This document shows, piece by piece, positions 28,535-42,219 of a stretch of 64,000 nt of DNA. The stretch's first letter is position 1, and the number at the start of each line of letters is the position of its first letter. The translations under genes were made by a program, and so were the position numbers. The stretch covers positions 1 to 64,000 of the forward strand of contig NW_027479523.1 in assembly GCF_051014685.1 (NCBI RefSeq), written 5' to 3'. The notes beneath the pieces were generated by a model. That model was given only the letters and a program-made list of their open reading frames with translations, had not been told where the DNA came from and did no database searches. This DNA comes from Ptiloglossa arizonensis. Lineage: Eukaryota; Arthropoda; Insecta; Hymenoptera; Colletidae.

Positions 28535-28562
28535 CGATTAACGTATATCGTACAACGTTCAA
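28535..28562. repeat. Broken B-type cassette, recombination junction
   Basis: CGATTAA is followed directly by CGTATAT, CGTACAA and CGTTCAA, so the rest of the cassette is missing. From that point the sequence follows the interior of the 903-bp segment (group at 22,193). The switch is exactly in 7-bp register. The same junction stands at 32,371, 3,836 bp away, so it formed before the 3.84-kb duplication. Confidence 0.85.
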
Positions 28563-29080
28563 CGTATAACGTATAATGTATAACGTATAACGTATAACGT
28601 ATAACGTATAAGGTATAACGTATAACGTATAACGTATAACGTATAACGTATAACGTATAACGTATAACGTATAACGTATAACGTACAACGTTTAACGTAT
28701 AACGTATAACGTATAACGTATAACGTATAACGTATAACGTATAAAGTATAACGTATAACGTATAACGTATAACGTATAACGAATAACGTATAACGTATAA
28801 CGTATAACGTATAACGTATAACGTATAACGTATAACGTATAACGTATAACGTATAACATATAACGTATAACGTATAACGTATAACGTATAACGTATAACG
28901 TATAACGTATAACGTATAACGTATAAAGTATGACGTATAACGTATAACGTATAACGTATAACGTATAACGTATAACGCATAACGTATAACGTATAAAGTA
29001 TAACGTATAAGGTATAACGTATAACGTATAACGTATAACGTATAACGTATAACGTATAGCGTATAACGTATAACGTATAA

Positions 29081-30025
29081 CGATTAACGTAAAACGTATG
29101 ATGTATTACATATTACGTATAACGTATAACGTATAACGTATAACGTATAACGTATAACGTATAACGTATAACGTATAACGTATAACGTATAACGTATAAC
29201 GTATAACGTATAACGTATAACGTATAACGCATAACGTATAACGTATAACGTATAACGTATAACGTATAACGTATAACGTACAACGTTTAACGTATAACGT
29301 ATAACGTAGAACGTATAACGTATAACGTATAACGTATAACGTATAACGTATGACGTATAACGTATAACGTACAACGTTTAACGTATAATGTATAACGTAG
29401 AACGTATAACGTACAACGTATAACGTATAACGTACAACGTATAACGTATAACGTATATCCTATAACGCATAACGTATAACGTATAACGTATAACGAATAA
29501 CGTATAACGTATAACATATAACGTATAACGTATAACGTATAACGTATAACGTATAACGTATAACGTATAACGTATAACGTATAAAGTATGACGTATAACG
29601 TATAACGTATAACGTATAACGTATAACGTATAACGCATAACGTATAACGTATAAAGTATAACGTATAAGGTATAACGTATAACGTATAACGTATAACGTA
29701 TAACGTATAACGTATAGCGTATAACGTATAACGTATAACGATTAACGTAAAACGTATGATGTATTACATATTACGTATAACGTATAACGTATAACGTATA
29801 ACGTATAACGTATAACGTATAACGTATAACGTATAACGTATAACGTATAACGTATAACGTATAACGTATAACGTATAACGCATAACGTATAACGTATAAC
29901 GTATAACGTATAACGTATAACGTATAACGTACAACGTTTAACGTATAACGTATAACGTAGAACGTATAACGTATAACGTATAACGTATAACGTATAACGT
30001 ATGACGTATAACGTATAACGTACAA
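29081..30025. repeat. 0.65-kb internal duplication in the 3.84-kb unit
   Basis: TGTATTA-form cassettes at 29,081 and 29,739 (658 bp, 94 units) are followed by the same run of CGCATAA, CGTACAA-CGTTTAA, CGTAGAA and CGTATGA markers, about 651 bp apart further in. The neighbouring copy has only one such segment, at 32,924. Confidence 0.75.
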
Positions 30026-30942
30026 CGTTTAACGTATAATGTATAACGTAGAACGTATAACGTACAACGTATAACGTATAACGTACAACGTATAACGTAT
30101 AACGTATATCCTATAACGCATAACGTATAACGTATAACGTATAACGTATAATGTATAATGTATAACGTATAACGTATAACGTATAACGTACTACGTATAA
30201 CGTATAACGTATAACGTATAACGTATAACGTATAGCGTATAACGTATAACGTATAACGTCTAACGTCCAACGTATAACGTATAACGTATAACGTATAACG
30301 TATAACGTATAACGTATAACGTATAACGTATAACGTATAACGTATAACGTATAACGTATAGCGTATAACGTATAACGTATGTCGTATAACGTATAACGTA
30401 TAACGTATAACGTATAACGTATAACGTATAACGTATAACGTATAACGTATAACGTATAACGTATAACGTATAACGTATAACGTATAACGTATAACGTATA
30501 GCGTATAACGTATAACGTATAACGATTAACGTAAAACGTATGACGTATTACATATTACGTATAACGTATAACGTATAACGTATAACGTATAACGTATAAC
30601 GTATAACGTATAACGTATTACGTATAACGCATAACGTATAACGTATAACGTATAACGTATAACGTATATCGCATGACGTACAACGTTTAACGTATAACGT
30701 ATAACGTAGGACGTATAACGTATAACGTATAATGTATAACGTATAACGTATAACGTATAACGTATAACGTATAGCGTATAACGTATAACGTATAACGATT
30801 AACGTAAAACGTATGATGTATTACATATTACGTATAACGTATAACGTATAACGTATAACGTATAACGTATAACGTATAACGTATAACGTATAACGTATAA
30901 CGTATAACGTATAACGTATAGCGTATAACGTATAACGTACAA

Positions 30943-33900
30943 CGATTAACGTAAAACGTATGACGCATTACATATTACGTATAACGTATAACGTACAACG
31001 TATAGCGTATAACGTATAACGTATAACGTATAACGTATAACGTATAACGCATAACGTATAACGTATAACGTATAACGTATAACGTATATCGTATAACGTA
31101 CAACGTTTAACGTATAACGTATAACGTAGAACGTATAACGTATAACGTATAACGTATAACTTATGACGTATAACGTATAACGTACAACGTTTAACGTATA
31201 ATGTATAACGTAGAACGTATAACGTACAACGTATAACGTATAACGTACAACGTATAACGTATAACGTATATCCTATAACGCATAACGTATAACGTATAAC
31301 GTATAACGTATAACGTATAACGTATAACGTATAACGTATAACGTACAACGTTTAACGTATAACGTATAACGTATAACGTATAACGTATAACGTATAACGT
31401 ATAACGTATAACGTATAACGCATAACGTATAACGTATAACGTATAACGTATAACGTATAACGTATAACGTATAACGTATAACGCATAACGTATAACGTAT
31501 AACGTATAACGTATAACGTATAACGTATAACGTACAACGTTTAACGTATAACGTATAACGTAGAACGTATAACGTATAACGTATAACGTATAACGTATGA
31601 CGTATAACGTATAACGTACAACGTTTAACGTATAATGTATAACGTAGAACGTATAACGTACAACGTATAACGTATAACGTACAACGTATAACGTATAACG
31701 TATATCCTATAACGCATAACGTATAACGTATAACGTATAACGTATAATGTATAATGTATAACGTATAACGTATAACGTATAACGTACTACGTATAACGTA
31801 TAACGTATAACGTATAACGTATAACGTATAGCGTATAACGTATAACGTATAACGTCTAACGTCCAACGTATAACGTATAACGTATAACGTATAACGTATA
31901 ACGTATAACGTATAACGTATAACGTATAACGTATAACGTATAACGTATAACGTATAACGTATAGCGTATAACGTATAACGTATGTCGTATAACGTATAAC
32001 GTATAACGTATAACGTATAACGTATAACGTATAACGTATAACGTATAACGTATAACGTATAACGTATAACGTATAGCGTATAACGTATAACGTATAACGA
32101 TTAACGTAAAACGTATGACGTATTACATATTACGTATAACGTATAACGTATAACGTATAACGTATAACGTATAACGTATAACGTATAACGTATTACGTAT
32201 AACGCATAACGTATAACGTATAACGTATAACGTATAACGTATATCGCATGACGTACAGCGTTTAACGTATAACGTATAACGTAGGACGTATAACGTATAA
32301 CGTATAATGTATAACGTATAACGTATAACGTATAACGTATAACGTATAGCGTATAACGTATAACGTATAACGATTAACGTATATCGTACAACGTTCAACG
32401 TATAACGTATAATGTATAACGTATAACGTATAACGTATAACGTATAAGGTATAACGTATAACGTATAACGTATAACGTATAACGTATAACGTATAACGTA
32501 TAACGTATAACGTATAACGTATAACGTACAACGTTTAACGTATAACGTATAACGTATAACGTATAACGTATAACGTATAACGTATAAAGTATAACGTATA
32601 ACGTATAACGTATAACGTATAACGAATAACGTATAACGTATAACGTATAACGTATAACGTATAACGTATAACGTATAACGTATAACGTATAACGTATAAC
32701 ATATAACGTATAACGTATAACGTATAACGTATAACGTATAACGTATAACGTATAACGTATAACGTATAAAGTATGACGTATAACGTATAACGTATAACGT
32801 ATAACGTATAACGTATAACGCATAACGTATAACGTATAAAGTATAACGTATAAGGTATAACGTATAACGTATAACGTATAACGTATAACGTATAACGTAT
32901 AGCGTATAACGTATAACGTATAACGATTAACGTAAAACGTATGATGTATTACATATTACGTATAACGTATAACGTATAACGTATAACGTATAACGTATAA
33001 CGTATAACGTATAACGTATAACGTATAACGTATAACGTATAACGTATAACGTATAACGTATAACGTATAACGTATAACGCATAACGTATAACGTATAACG
33101 TATAACGTATAACGTATAACGTATAACGTACAACGTTTAACGTATAACGTATAACGTAGAACGTATAACGTATAACGTATAACGTATAACGTATAACGTA
33201 TGACGTATAACGTATAACGTACAACGTTTAACGTATAATGTATAACGTAGAACGTATAACGTACAACGTATAACGTATAACGTACAACGTATAACGTATA
33301 ACGTATATCCTATAACGCATAACGTATAACGTATAACGTATAACGTATAATGTATAATGTATAACGTATAACGTATAACGTATAACGTACTACGTATAAC
33401 GTATAACGTATAACGTATAACGTATAACGTATAGCGTATAACGTATAACGTATAACGTCTAACGTCCAACGTATAACGTATAACGTATAACGTATAACGT
33501 ATAACGTATAACGTATAACGTATAACGTATAACGTATAACGTATAACGTATAACGTATAACGTATAGCGTATAACGTATAACGTATGTCGTATAACGTAT
33601 AACGTATAACGTATAACGTATAACGTATAACGTATAACGTATAACGTATAACGTATAACGTATAACGTATAACGTATAACGTATAACGTATAACGTATAA
33701 CGTATAGCGTATAACGTATAACGTATAACGATTAACGTAAAACGTATGACGTATTACATATTACGTATAACGTATAACGTATAACGTATAACGTATAACG
33801 TATAACGTATAACGTATAACGTATTACGTATAACGCATAACGTATAACGTATAACGTATAACGTATAACGTATATCGCATGACGTACAACGTTTAACGTA

Positions 33901-34330
33901 TAACGTATAACGTAGGACGTATAACGTATAACGTATAATGTATAACGTATAACGTATAACGTATAACGTATAACGTATAGCGTATAACGTATAACGTATA
34001 ACGATTAACGTAAAACGTATGATGTATTACATATTACGTATAACGTATAACGTATAACGTATAACGTATAACGTATAACGTATAACGTATAACGTATAAC
34101 GTATAACGTATAACGTATAACGTATAACGTATAACGTATAACGCATAACGTATAACGTATAACGTATAACGTATAACGTATAACGTATAACGTACAACGT
34201 TTAACGTATAACGTATAACGTAGAACGTATAACGTATAACGTATAACGTATAACGTATGACGTATAACGTATAACGTACAACGTTTAACGTATAATGTAT
34301 AACGTAGAACGTATAACGTACAACGTATAA
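30943..34330. repeat. 3.84-kb tandem duplication, copy 2
   Basis: Partner of 27,107-30,942, including the broken cassette at 32,371. Its offset rises to about 3,843-3,850 bp after that point, and it lacks the 0.65-kb internal repeat. One CGTACAG unit near 32,254 is private to this copy. Confidence 0.8.
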
Positions 34331-34450
34331 CGAATTACGTACAACGTTTAACGTATAACGTATAACGTAGAACGTATAACGTATAACGTATAACGTATAA
34401 CGTATGACGTATAACGTATAACGTACAACGTTTAACGTATAACGTATAAC
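32924..34450. repeat. 6.96-kb-offset block, copy 1
   Basis: Cassettes at 32,924, 33,729 and 34,002 and CGAATTA at 34,331 match 39,888, 40,686, 40,959 and 41,295. Offsets are 6,957-6,964 bp, one less than whole multiples of seven, because the single-base slip at 39,098 lies between the copies. Confidence 0.85.
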
Positions 34451-34860
34451 GTAGAACGTATAACGTATAACGTATAACGTATAACTTATAACGTAAACAG
34501 TATAACGTATAACGTATAACGTGTAACGTATAACGTATAACGTATAACGTATAACGTATAACGTATAACGTATAACGTATAACGTATAACGTATAACGTA
34601 TAACGTATAACGTATAACGTATAACGTATAACGTATAACGTATAACGTATAACGTATGGCGTATAACGTATAACGTATAATGTATAACGTCCAACGTATA
34701 ACGTATAACGTATAACGTATAACGTATAACGTACAACGTTTAACGTATACCGTATAACGAATAACGTATAACGTATATCGCATGACGTATAACATATAAC
34801 GTATAACGTATAACGTATAACGTACAACGTATAACGTATAACGTATATCCTATAACGCAT
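34331..34860. repeat. 1,232-bp-offset duplication, copy 1
   Basis: CGAATTA (34,331), CGTAAAC (34,492) and CGCATGA (34,779) recur 1,232 bp (176 units) later with the same units between them, including a CGTATGG and a CGTCCAA unit. Confidence 0.85.
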
Positions 34861-35562
34861 AACGTATAACGTATAACGTATAACGTATAACGTATAACGA
34901 ATAACGTATAACGTATAACGTATAACGTATAACGTACAACGTTTAACGTATAACGTATAACGTATAACGTATAACGTATAACGTATAACGTATAACGTAT
35001 AACGTATAACGTATAACGTACAACGTATAACGTATAACGTATATCCTATAACGCATAACGTATAACGTATAACGTATAACGAATAACGTATAACGTATAA
35101 CGTATAACGTATATCCTATAACGCATAACGTATAACGTATAACGTATATCGTACAACGTTCAACGTATAACGTATAATGTATAACGTATAACGTATAACG
35201 TATAACGTATAAGGTATAACGTATAACGTATAACGTATAACGTATAACGTATAACGTATAACGTATAACGTATAACGTATAACGTATAACGTATAACGTA
35301 TAACGTATAACGTATAACGTATGGCGTATAACGTATAACGTATAATGTATAACGTCCAACGTATAACGTATAACGCATAACGTATAACGTATAACGTATA
35401 ACGTATAACGTATAACGTATAACGTACAACGTTTAACGTATAACGTATAACGTAGAACGTATAACGTATAACGTATAACGTATAACGTATGACGTATAAC
35501 GTATAACGTACAACGTTTAACGTATAATGTATAACGTAGAACGTATAACGTACAACGTATAA

Positions 35563-36099
35563 CGAATTACGTACAACGTTTAACGTATAACGTATAACGT
35601 AGAACGTATAACGTATAACGTATAACGTATAACGTATGACGTATAACGTATAACGTACAACGTTTAACGTATAACGTATAACGTAGAACGTATAACGTAT
35701 AACGTATAACGTATAACTTATAACGTAAACAGTATAACGTATAACGTATAACGTGTAACGTATAACGTATAACGTATAACGTATAACGTATAACGTATAA
35801 CGTATAACGTATAACGTATAACGTATAACGTATAACGTATAACGTATAACGTATAACGTATAACGTATAACGTATAACGTATAACGTATGGCGTATAACG
35901 TATAACGTATAATGTATAACGTCCAACGTATAACGTATAACGTATAACGTATAACGTATAACGTACAACGTTTAACGTATACCGTATAACGAATAACGTA
36001 TAACGTATATCGCATGACGTATAACATATAACGTATAACGTATAACGTATAACGTATAACGTACAACGTATAACGTATAACGTATATCCTATAACGCAT
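35563..36099. repeat. 1,232-bp-offset duplication, copy 2
   Basis: CGAATTA at 35,563, CGTAAAC at 35,724 and CGCATGA at 36,011 match copy 1. It runs directly into copy 3 of the 903-bp segment. Confidence 0.85.
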
Positions 36100-36962
36100 A
36101 ACGTATAACGTATAACGTATAACGTATAACGTATAACGTATAACGAATAACGTATAACGTATAACGTATAACGTATAACGTACAACGTTTAACGTATAAC
36201 GTATAACGTATAACGTATAACGTATAACGTATAACGTATAACGTATAACGTATAACGTATAACGTACAACGTATAACGTATAACGTATATCCTATAACGC
36301 ATAACGTATAACGTATAACGTATAACGAATAACGTATAACGTATAACGTATAACGTATATCCTATAACGCATAACGTATAACGTATAACGTATATCGTAC
36401 AACGTTCAACGTATAACGTATAATGTATAACGTATAACGTATAACGTATAACGTATAAGGTATAACGTATAACGTATAACGTATAACGTATAACGTATAA
36501 CGTATAACGTATAACGTATAACGTATAACGTACAACGTTTAACGTATAACGTATAACGTATAACGTATAACGTATAACGTATAACGTATAAAGTATAACG
36601 TATAACGTATAACGTATAACGTATAACGAATAACGTATAACGTATAACGTATAACGTATAACGTATAACGTATAACGTATAACGTATAACGTATAACGTA
36701 TAACATATAACGTATAACGTATAACGTATAACGTATAACGTATAACGTATAACGTATAACGTATAACGTATAAAGTATGACGTATAACGTATAACGTATA
36801 ACGTATAACGTATAACGTATAACGCATAACGTATAACGTATAAAGTATAACGTATAAGGTATAACGTATAACGTATAACGTATAACGTATAACGTATAAC
36901 GTATAGCGTATAACGTATAACGTATAACGATTAACGTAAAACGTATGATGTATTACATATTA
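36011..36962. repeat. 903-bp segment, copy 3 of 4
   Basis: Marker order as in copy 1; CGCATGA to cassette is 917 bp, two units longer. Confidence 0.85.
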
Positions 36963-38985
36963 CGTATAACGTATAACGTATAACGTATAACGTATAACGT
37001 ACAACGTTTAACGTATACCGTATAACGAATAACGTATAACGTATATCGCATGACGTATAACATATAACGTATAACGTATAACGTATAACGTATAACGTAT
37101 AACGTATGACGTATAACGTATAACGTACAACGTTTAACGTATAATGTATAACGTAGAACGTATAACGTACAACGTATAACGAATTACGTACAACGTTTAA
37201 CGTATAACGTATAACGTAGAACGTATAACGTATAACGTATAACGTATAACGTATAACGTATAACGTATAACGTATAACGTATAACGTATAACGTATAACG
37301 TATAACGTATAACGTATAACGTATAACGTATAACGTATGGCGTATAACGTATAACGTATAATGTATAACGTCCAACGTATAACGTATAACGTATAACGTA
37401 TAACGTATAACGTACAACGTTTAACGTATACCGTATAACGAATAACGTATAACGTATATCGCATGACGTATAACATATAACGTATAACGTATAACGTATA
37501 ACGTACAACGTATAACGTATAACGTATATCCTATAACGCATAACGTATAACGTATAACGTATAACGTATAACGTATAACGAATAACGTATAACGTATAAC
37601 GTATAACGTATAACGAATAACGTATAACGTATAACGTATAACGTATAACGTATAACGTATAACGTATAACGTATAACGTATGGCGTATAACGTATAACGT
37701 ATAATGTATAACGTCCAACGTATAACGTATAACGTATAACGTATAACGTATAACGTATAACGTACAACGTATAACGTATAACGTATATCCTATAACGCAT
37801 AACGTATAACGTATAACGTATAACGTATAACGTATAACGAATAACGTATAACGTATAACGTATAACGTATAACGTATAACGTATAACGTATAACGTATAA
37901 CGTATGGCGTATAATGTATAACGTAGAACGTATAACGTACAACGTATAACGAATTACGTACAACGTATAACGTATAACGTATAACGTAGAACGTATAACG
38001 TATAACGTATAACGTATAACGTATAACGTATAACGTATAACGTATAACGTATAACGTATAACGTATAACGTATAACGTTTAACGTATAATGTATAACGTA
38101 GAACGTATAACGTACAACGTATAACGAATTACGTACAACGTTTAACGTATAACGTATAACGTAGAACGTATAACGTATAACGTATAACGTATAACGTATA
38201 ACGTATAACGTATAACGTATAACGTATAACGTATAACGTATAACGTATAACGTATAACGTATAACGTATAACGTATAACGTATGGCGTATAACGTATAAC
38301 GTATAATGTATAACGTCCAACGTATAACGTATAACGTATAACGTATAACGTATAACGTACAACGTTTAACGTATACCGTATAACGAATAACGTATAACGT
38401 ATATCGCATGACGTATAACATATAACGTATAACGTATAACGTATGACGTATAACGTATAACGTACAACGTTTAACGTATAACGTATAACGTAGAACGTAT
38501 AACGTATAACGTATAACGTATAACTTATAACGTAAACAGTATAACGTATAACGTATAACGTGTAACGTATAACGTATAACGTATAACGTATAACGTATAA
38601 CGTATAACGTATAACGTATAACGTATAACGTACAACGTTTAACGTATAACGTATAACGTAGAACGTATAACGTATAACGTATAACGTATAACTTATAACG
38701 TAAACAGTATAACGTATAACGTATAACGTGTAACGTATAACGTATAACGTATAACGTATAACGTATAACGTATAACGTATAACGTATAACGTATAACGTA
38801 TAACGTATAACGTATAACGTATAACGTATAACGTATAACGTATAACGTATAACGTATAACGTATGGCGTATAACGTATAACGTATAATGTATAACGTCCA
38901 ACGTATAACGTATAACGTATAACGTATAACGTATAACGTACAACGTTTAACGTATACCGTATAACGAATAACGTATAACGTATAT
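36963..38985. repeat. Shuffled mosaic of B segments
   Basis: Markers known from the blocks around it recur at irregular whole-unit spacings: CGCATGA at 37,047, 37,460 and 38,405; CGAATTA at 37,180, 37,950 and 38,125; CGTAAAC at 38,531 and 38,699 (168 bp). About 37,180-37,470 and 38,125-38,415 match at 945 bp (135 units). Neighbouring markers change partners repeatedly, which points to many successive in-register deletions and duplications. Confidence 0.75.
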
Positions 38986-39922
38986 CGCATGACGTATAAC
39001 ATATAACGTATAACGTATAACGTATAACGTACAACGTATAACGTATAACGTATATCCTATAACGCATAACGTATAACGTATAACGTATAACGTATACCGA
39101 TAACGAATAACGTATAACGTATAACGTATAACGTATAACGTACAACGTTTAACGTATAACGTATAACGTATAACGTATAACGTATAACGTATAACGTATA
39201 ACGTATAACGTATAACGTATAACGTACAACGTATAACGTATAACGTATATCCTATAACGCATAACGTATAACGTATAACGTATAACGAATAACGTATAAC
39301 GTATAACGTATAACGTATATCCTATAACGCATAACGTATAACGTATAACGTATATCGTACAACGTTCAACGTATAACGTATAATGTATAACGTATAACGT
39401 ATAACGTATAACGTATAAGGTATAACGTATAACGTATAACGTATAACGTATAACGTATAACGTATAACGTATAACGTATAACGTATAACGTACAACGTTT
39501 AACGTATAACGTATAACGTATAACGTATAACGTATAACGTATAACGTATAAAGTATAACGTATAACGTATAACGTATAACGTATAACGAATAACGTATAA
39601 CGTATAACGTATAACGTATAACGTATAACGTATAACGTATAACGTATAACGTATAACGTATAACATATAACGTATAACGTATAACGTATAACGTATAACG
39701 TATAACGTATAACGTATAACGTATAACGTATAAAGTATGACGTATAACGTATAACGTATAACGTATAACGTATAACGTATAACACATAACGTATAACGTA
39801 TAAAGTATATTGTATAAGGTATAACGTATAACGTATAACGTATAACGTATAACGTATAACGTATAGCGTATAACGTATAACGTATAACGATTAACGTAAA
39901 ACGTATGATGTATTACATATTA
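38986..39922. repeat. 903-bp segment, copy 4 of 4, carries the register slip
   Basis: CGCATGA to cassette is 902 bp, one base short, because of the deletion near 39,098. A CACATAA unit near 39,783 and AGTATAT-TGTATAA near 39,804 are further changes that I did not see in the other three copies, so this copy has drifted most. Confidence 0.85.
39098..39103. other. Six-base unit: the only net register slip in the window
   Basis: CGTATAC at 39,091-39,097 is followed by the six-base unit CGATAA and then CGAATAA. Unit starts are congruent to 3 modulo 7 at every position I checked before it and to 2 modulo 7 at every position checked after it, through 63,961. The other three copies of the surrounding 903-bp segment do not have it. 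It is either a recent 1-bp deletion or a sequencing error. Confidence 0.85.
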
Positions 39923-41414
39923 CGTATAACGTATAACGTATAACGTATAACGTATAACGTATAACGTATAACGTATAACGTATAACGTATAACGTATAAC
40001 GTATAACGTATAACGTATAACGTATAACGTATAACGCATAACGTATAACGTATAACGTATAACGTATAACGTATAACGTATAACGTACAACGTTTAACGT
40101 ATAACGTATAACGTAGAACGTATAACGTATAACGTATAACGTATAACGTATAACGTATGACGTATAACGTATAACGTACAACGTTTAACGTATAATGTAT
40201 AACGTAGAACGTATAACGTACAACGTATAACGTATAACGTACAACGTATAACGTATAACGTATATCCTATAACGCATAACGTATAACGTATAACGTATAA
40301 CGTATAATGTATAATGTATAATGTATAACGTATAACGTATAACGTATAACGTACTACGTATAACGTATAACGTATAACGTATAACGTATAACGTATAGCG
40401 TATAACGTATAACGTATAACGTCTAACGTCCAACGTATAACGTATAACGTATAACGTATAACGTATAACGTATAACGTATAACGTATAACGTATAACGTA
40501 TAACGTATAACGTATAACGTATAGCGTATAACGTATAACGTATGTCGTATAACGTATAACGTATAACGTATAACGTATAACGTATAACGTATAACGTATA
40601 ACGTATAACGTATAACGTATAACGTATAACGTATAACGTATAACGTATAACGTATAACGTATAGCGTATAACGTATAACGTATAACGATTAACGTAAAAC
40701 GTATGACGTATTACATATTACGTATAACGTATAACGTATAACGTATAACGTATAACGTATAACGTATAACGTATAACGTATTACGTATAACGCATAACGT
40801 ATAACGTATAACGTATAACGTATAACGTATATCGCATGACGTACAACGTTTAACGTATAACGTATAACGTAGGACGTATAACGTATAACGTATAATGTAT
40901 AACGTATAACGTATAACGTATAACGTATAACGTATAGCGTATAACGTATAACGTATAACGATTAACGTAAAACGTATGATGTATTACATATTACGTATAA
41001 CGTATAACGTATAACGTATAACGTATAACGTATAACGTATAACGTATAACGTATAACGTATAACGTATAACGTATAACGTATAACGTATAACGTATAACG
41101 TATAACGCATAACGTATAACGTATAACGTATAACGTATAACGTATAACGTATAACGTACAACGTTTAACGTATAACGTATAACGTAGAACGTATAACGTA
41201 TAACGTATAACGTATAACGTATGACGTATAACGTATAACGTACAACGTTTAACGTATAATGTATAACGTAGAACGTATAACGTACAACGTATAACGAATT
41301 ACGTACAACGTTTAACGTATAACGTATAACGTAGAACGTATAACGTATAACGTATAACGTATAACGTATGACGTATAACGTATAACGTACAACGTTTAAC
41401 GTATAACGTATAAC
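39888..41414. repeat. 6.96-kb-offset block, copy 2
   Basis: Partner of 32,924-34,450. It has three successive TGTATAA units near 40,308-40,322 where the partner has two, a one-unit local change. Confidence 0.85.
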
Positions 41415-42219
41415 GTAGAACGTATAACGTATAACGTATAACGTATAACGTAGAACGTAGAACGTATAACGTATAACGTATAACGTATAACGTATAACGT
41501 ATAACGTATAACGTATAACGTATAACGTATAACGTATAACGTATAACGTATAACGTATAACGTATAACGTATAACGTATAACGTATAACGTATAACGTAT
41601 AACGTATAACGTATAGAGTATAACGTATAACGTATAACGATTAACGTAAAACGTATGACGTATTACATATTACGTATAACGTATAACGTATAACGTATAA
41701 CGTATAACGTATAACGCATAACGTATAACGTATAACGTATAACGCATAACGTATAACGTATAACGTATAACGTATAACGTATAACGTATAACGTACAACG
41801 TTTAACGTATAATGTATAACGTAGGACGTATAACGTATAACGTATAACGTATATCCTATAACGCATAACGTATAACGTATAACGTATATCGTACAACGTT
41901 CAACGTATAACGTATAATGTATAACGTATAACGTATAACGTATAACGTATAAGGTATAACGTATAACGTATAACGTATAACGTATAACGTATAACGTATA
42001 ACGTATAACGTATAACGTATAATGTATAACGTATAACGTATAACGTATAACGTATATCCTATAACGCATAACGTATAACGTATAACGTATAACGTATAAT
42101 GTATAATGTATAACGTATAACGTATAACGTATAACGTACTACGTATAACGTATAACGTATAACGTATAACGTATAACGTATAGCGTATAACGTATAACGT
42201 ATAACGTCTAACGTCCAAC

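Larger units (their letters stand above)
27107..30942. repeat. 3.84-kb tandem duplication, copy 1
   Basis: Begins at a CGCATTA-form cassette (27,107), and the next copy begins at the same form at 30,943, 3,836 bp (548 units) later. Inner markers keep that offset through 28,535 and 32,371. Copy 1 carries an additional internal duplication of about 0.65 kb that copy 2 lacks. Confidence 0.85.
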
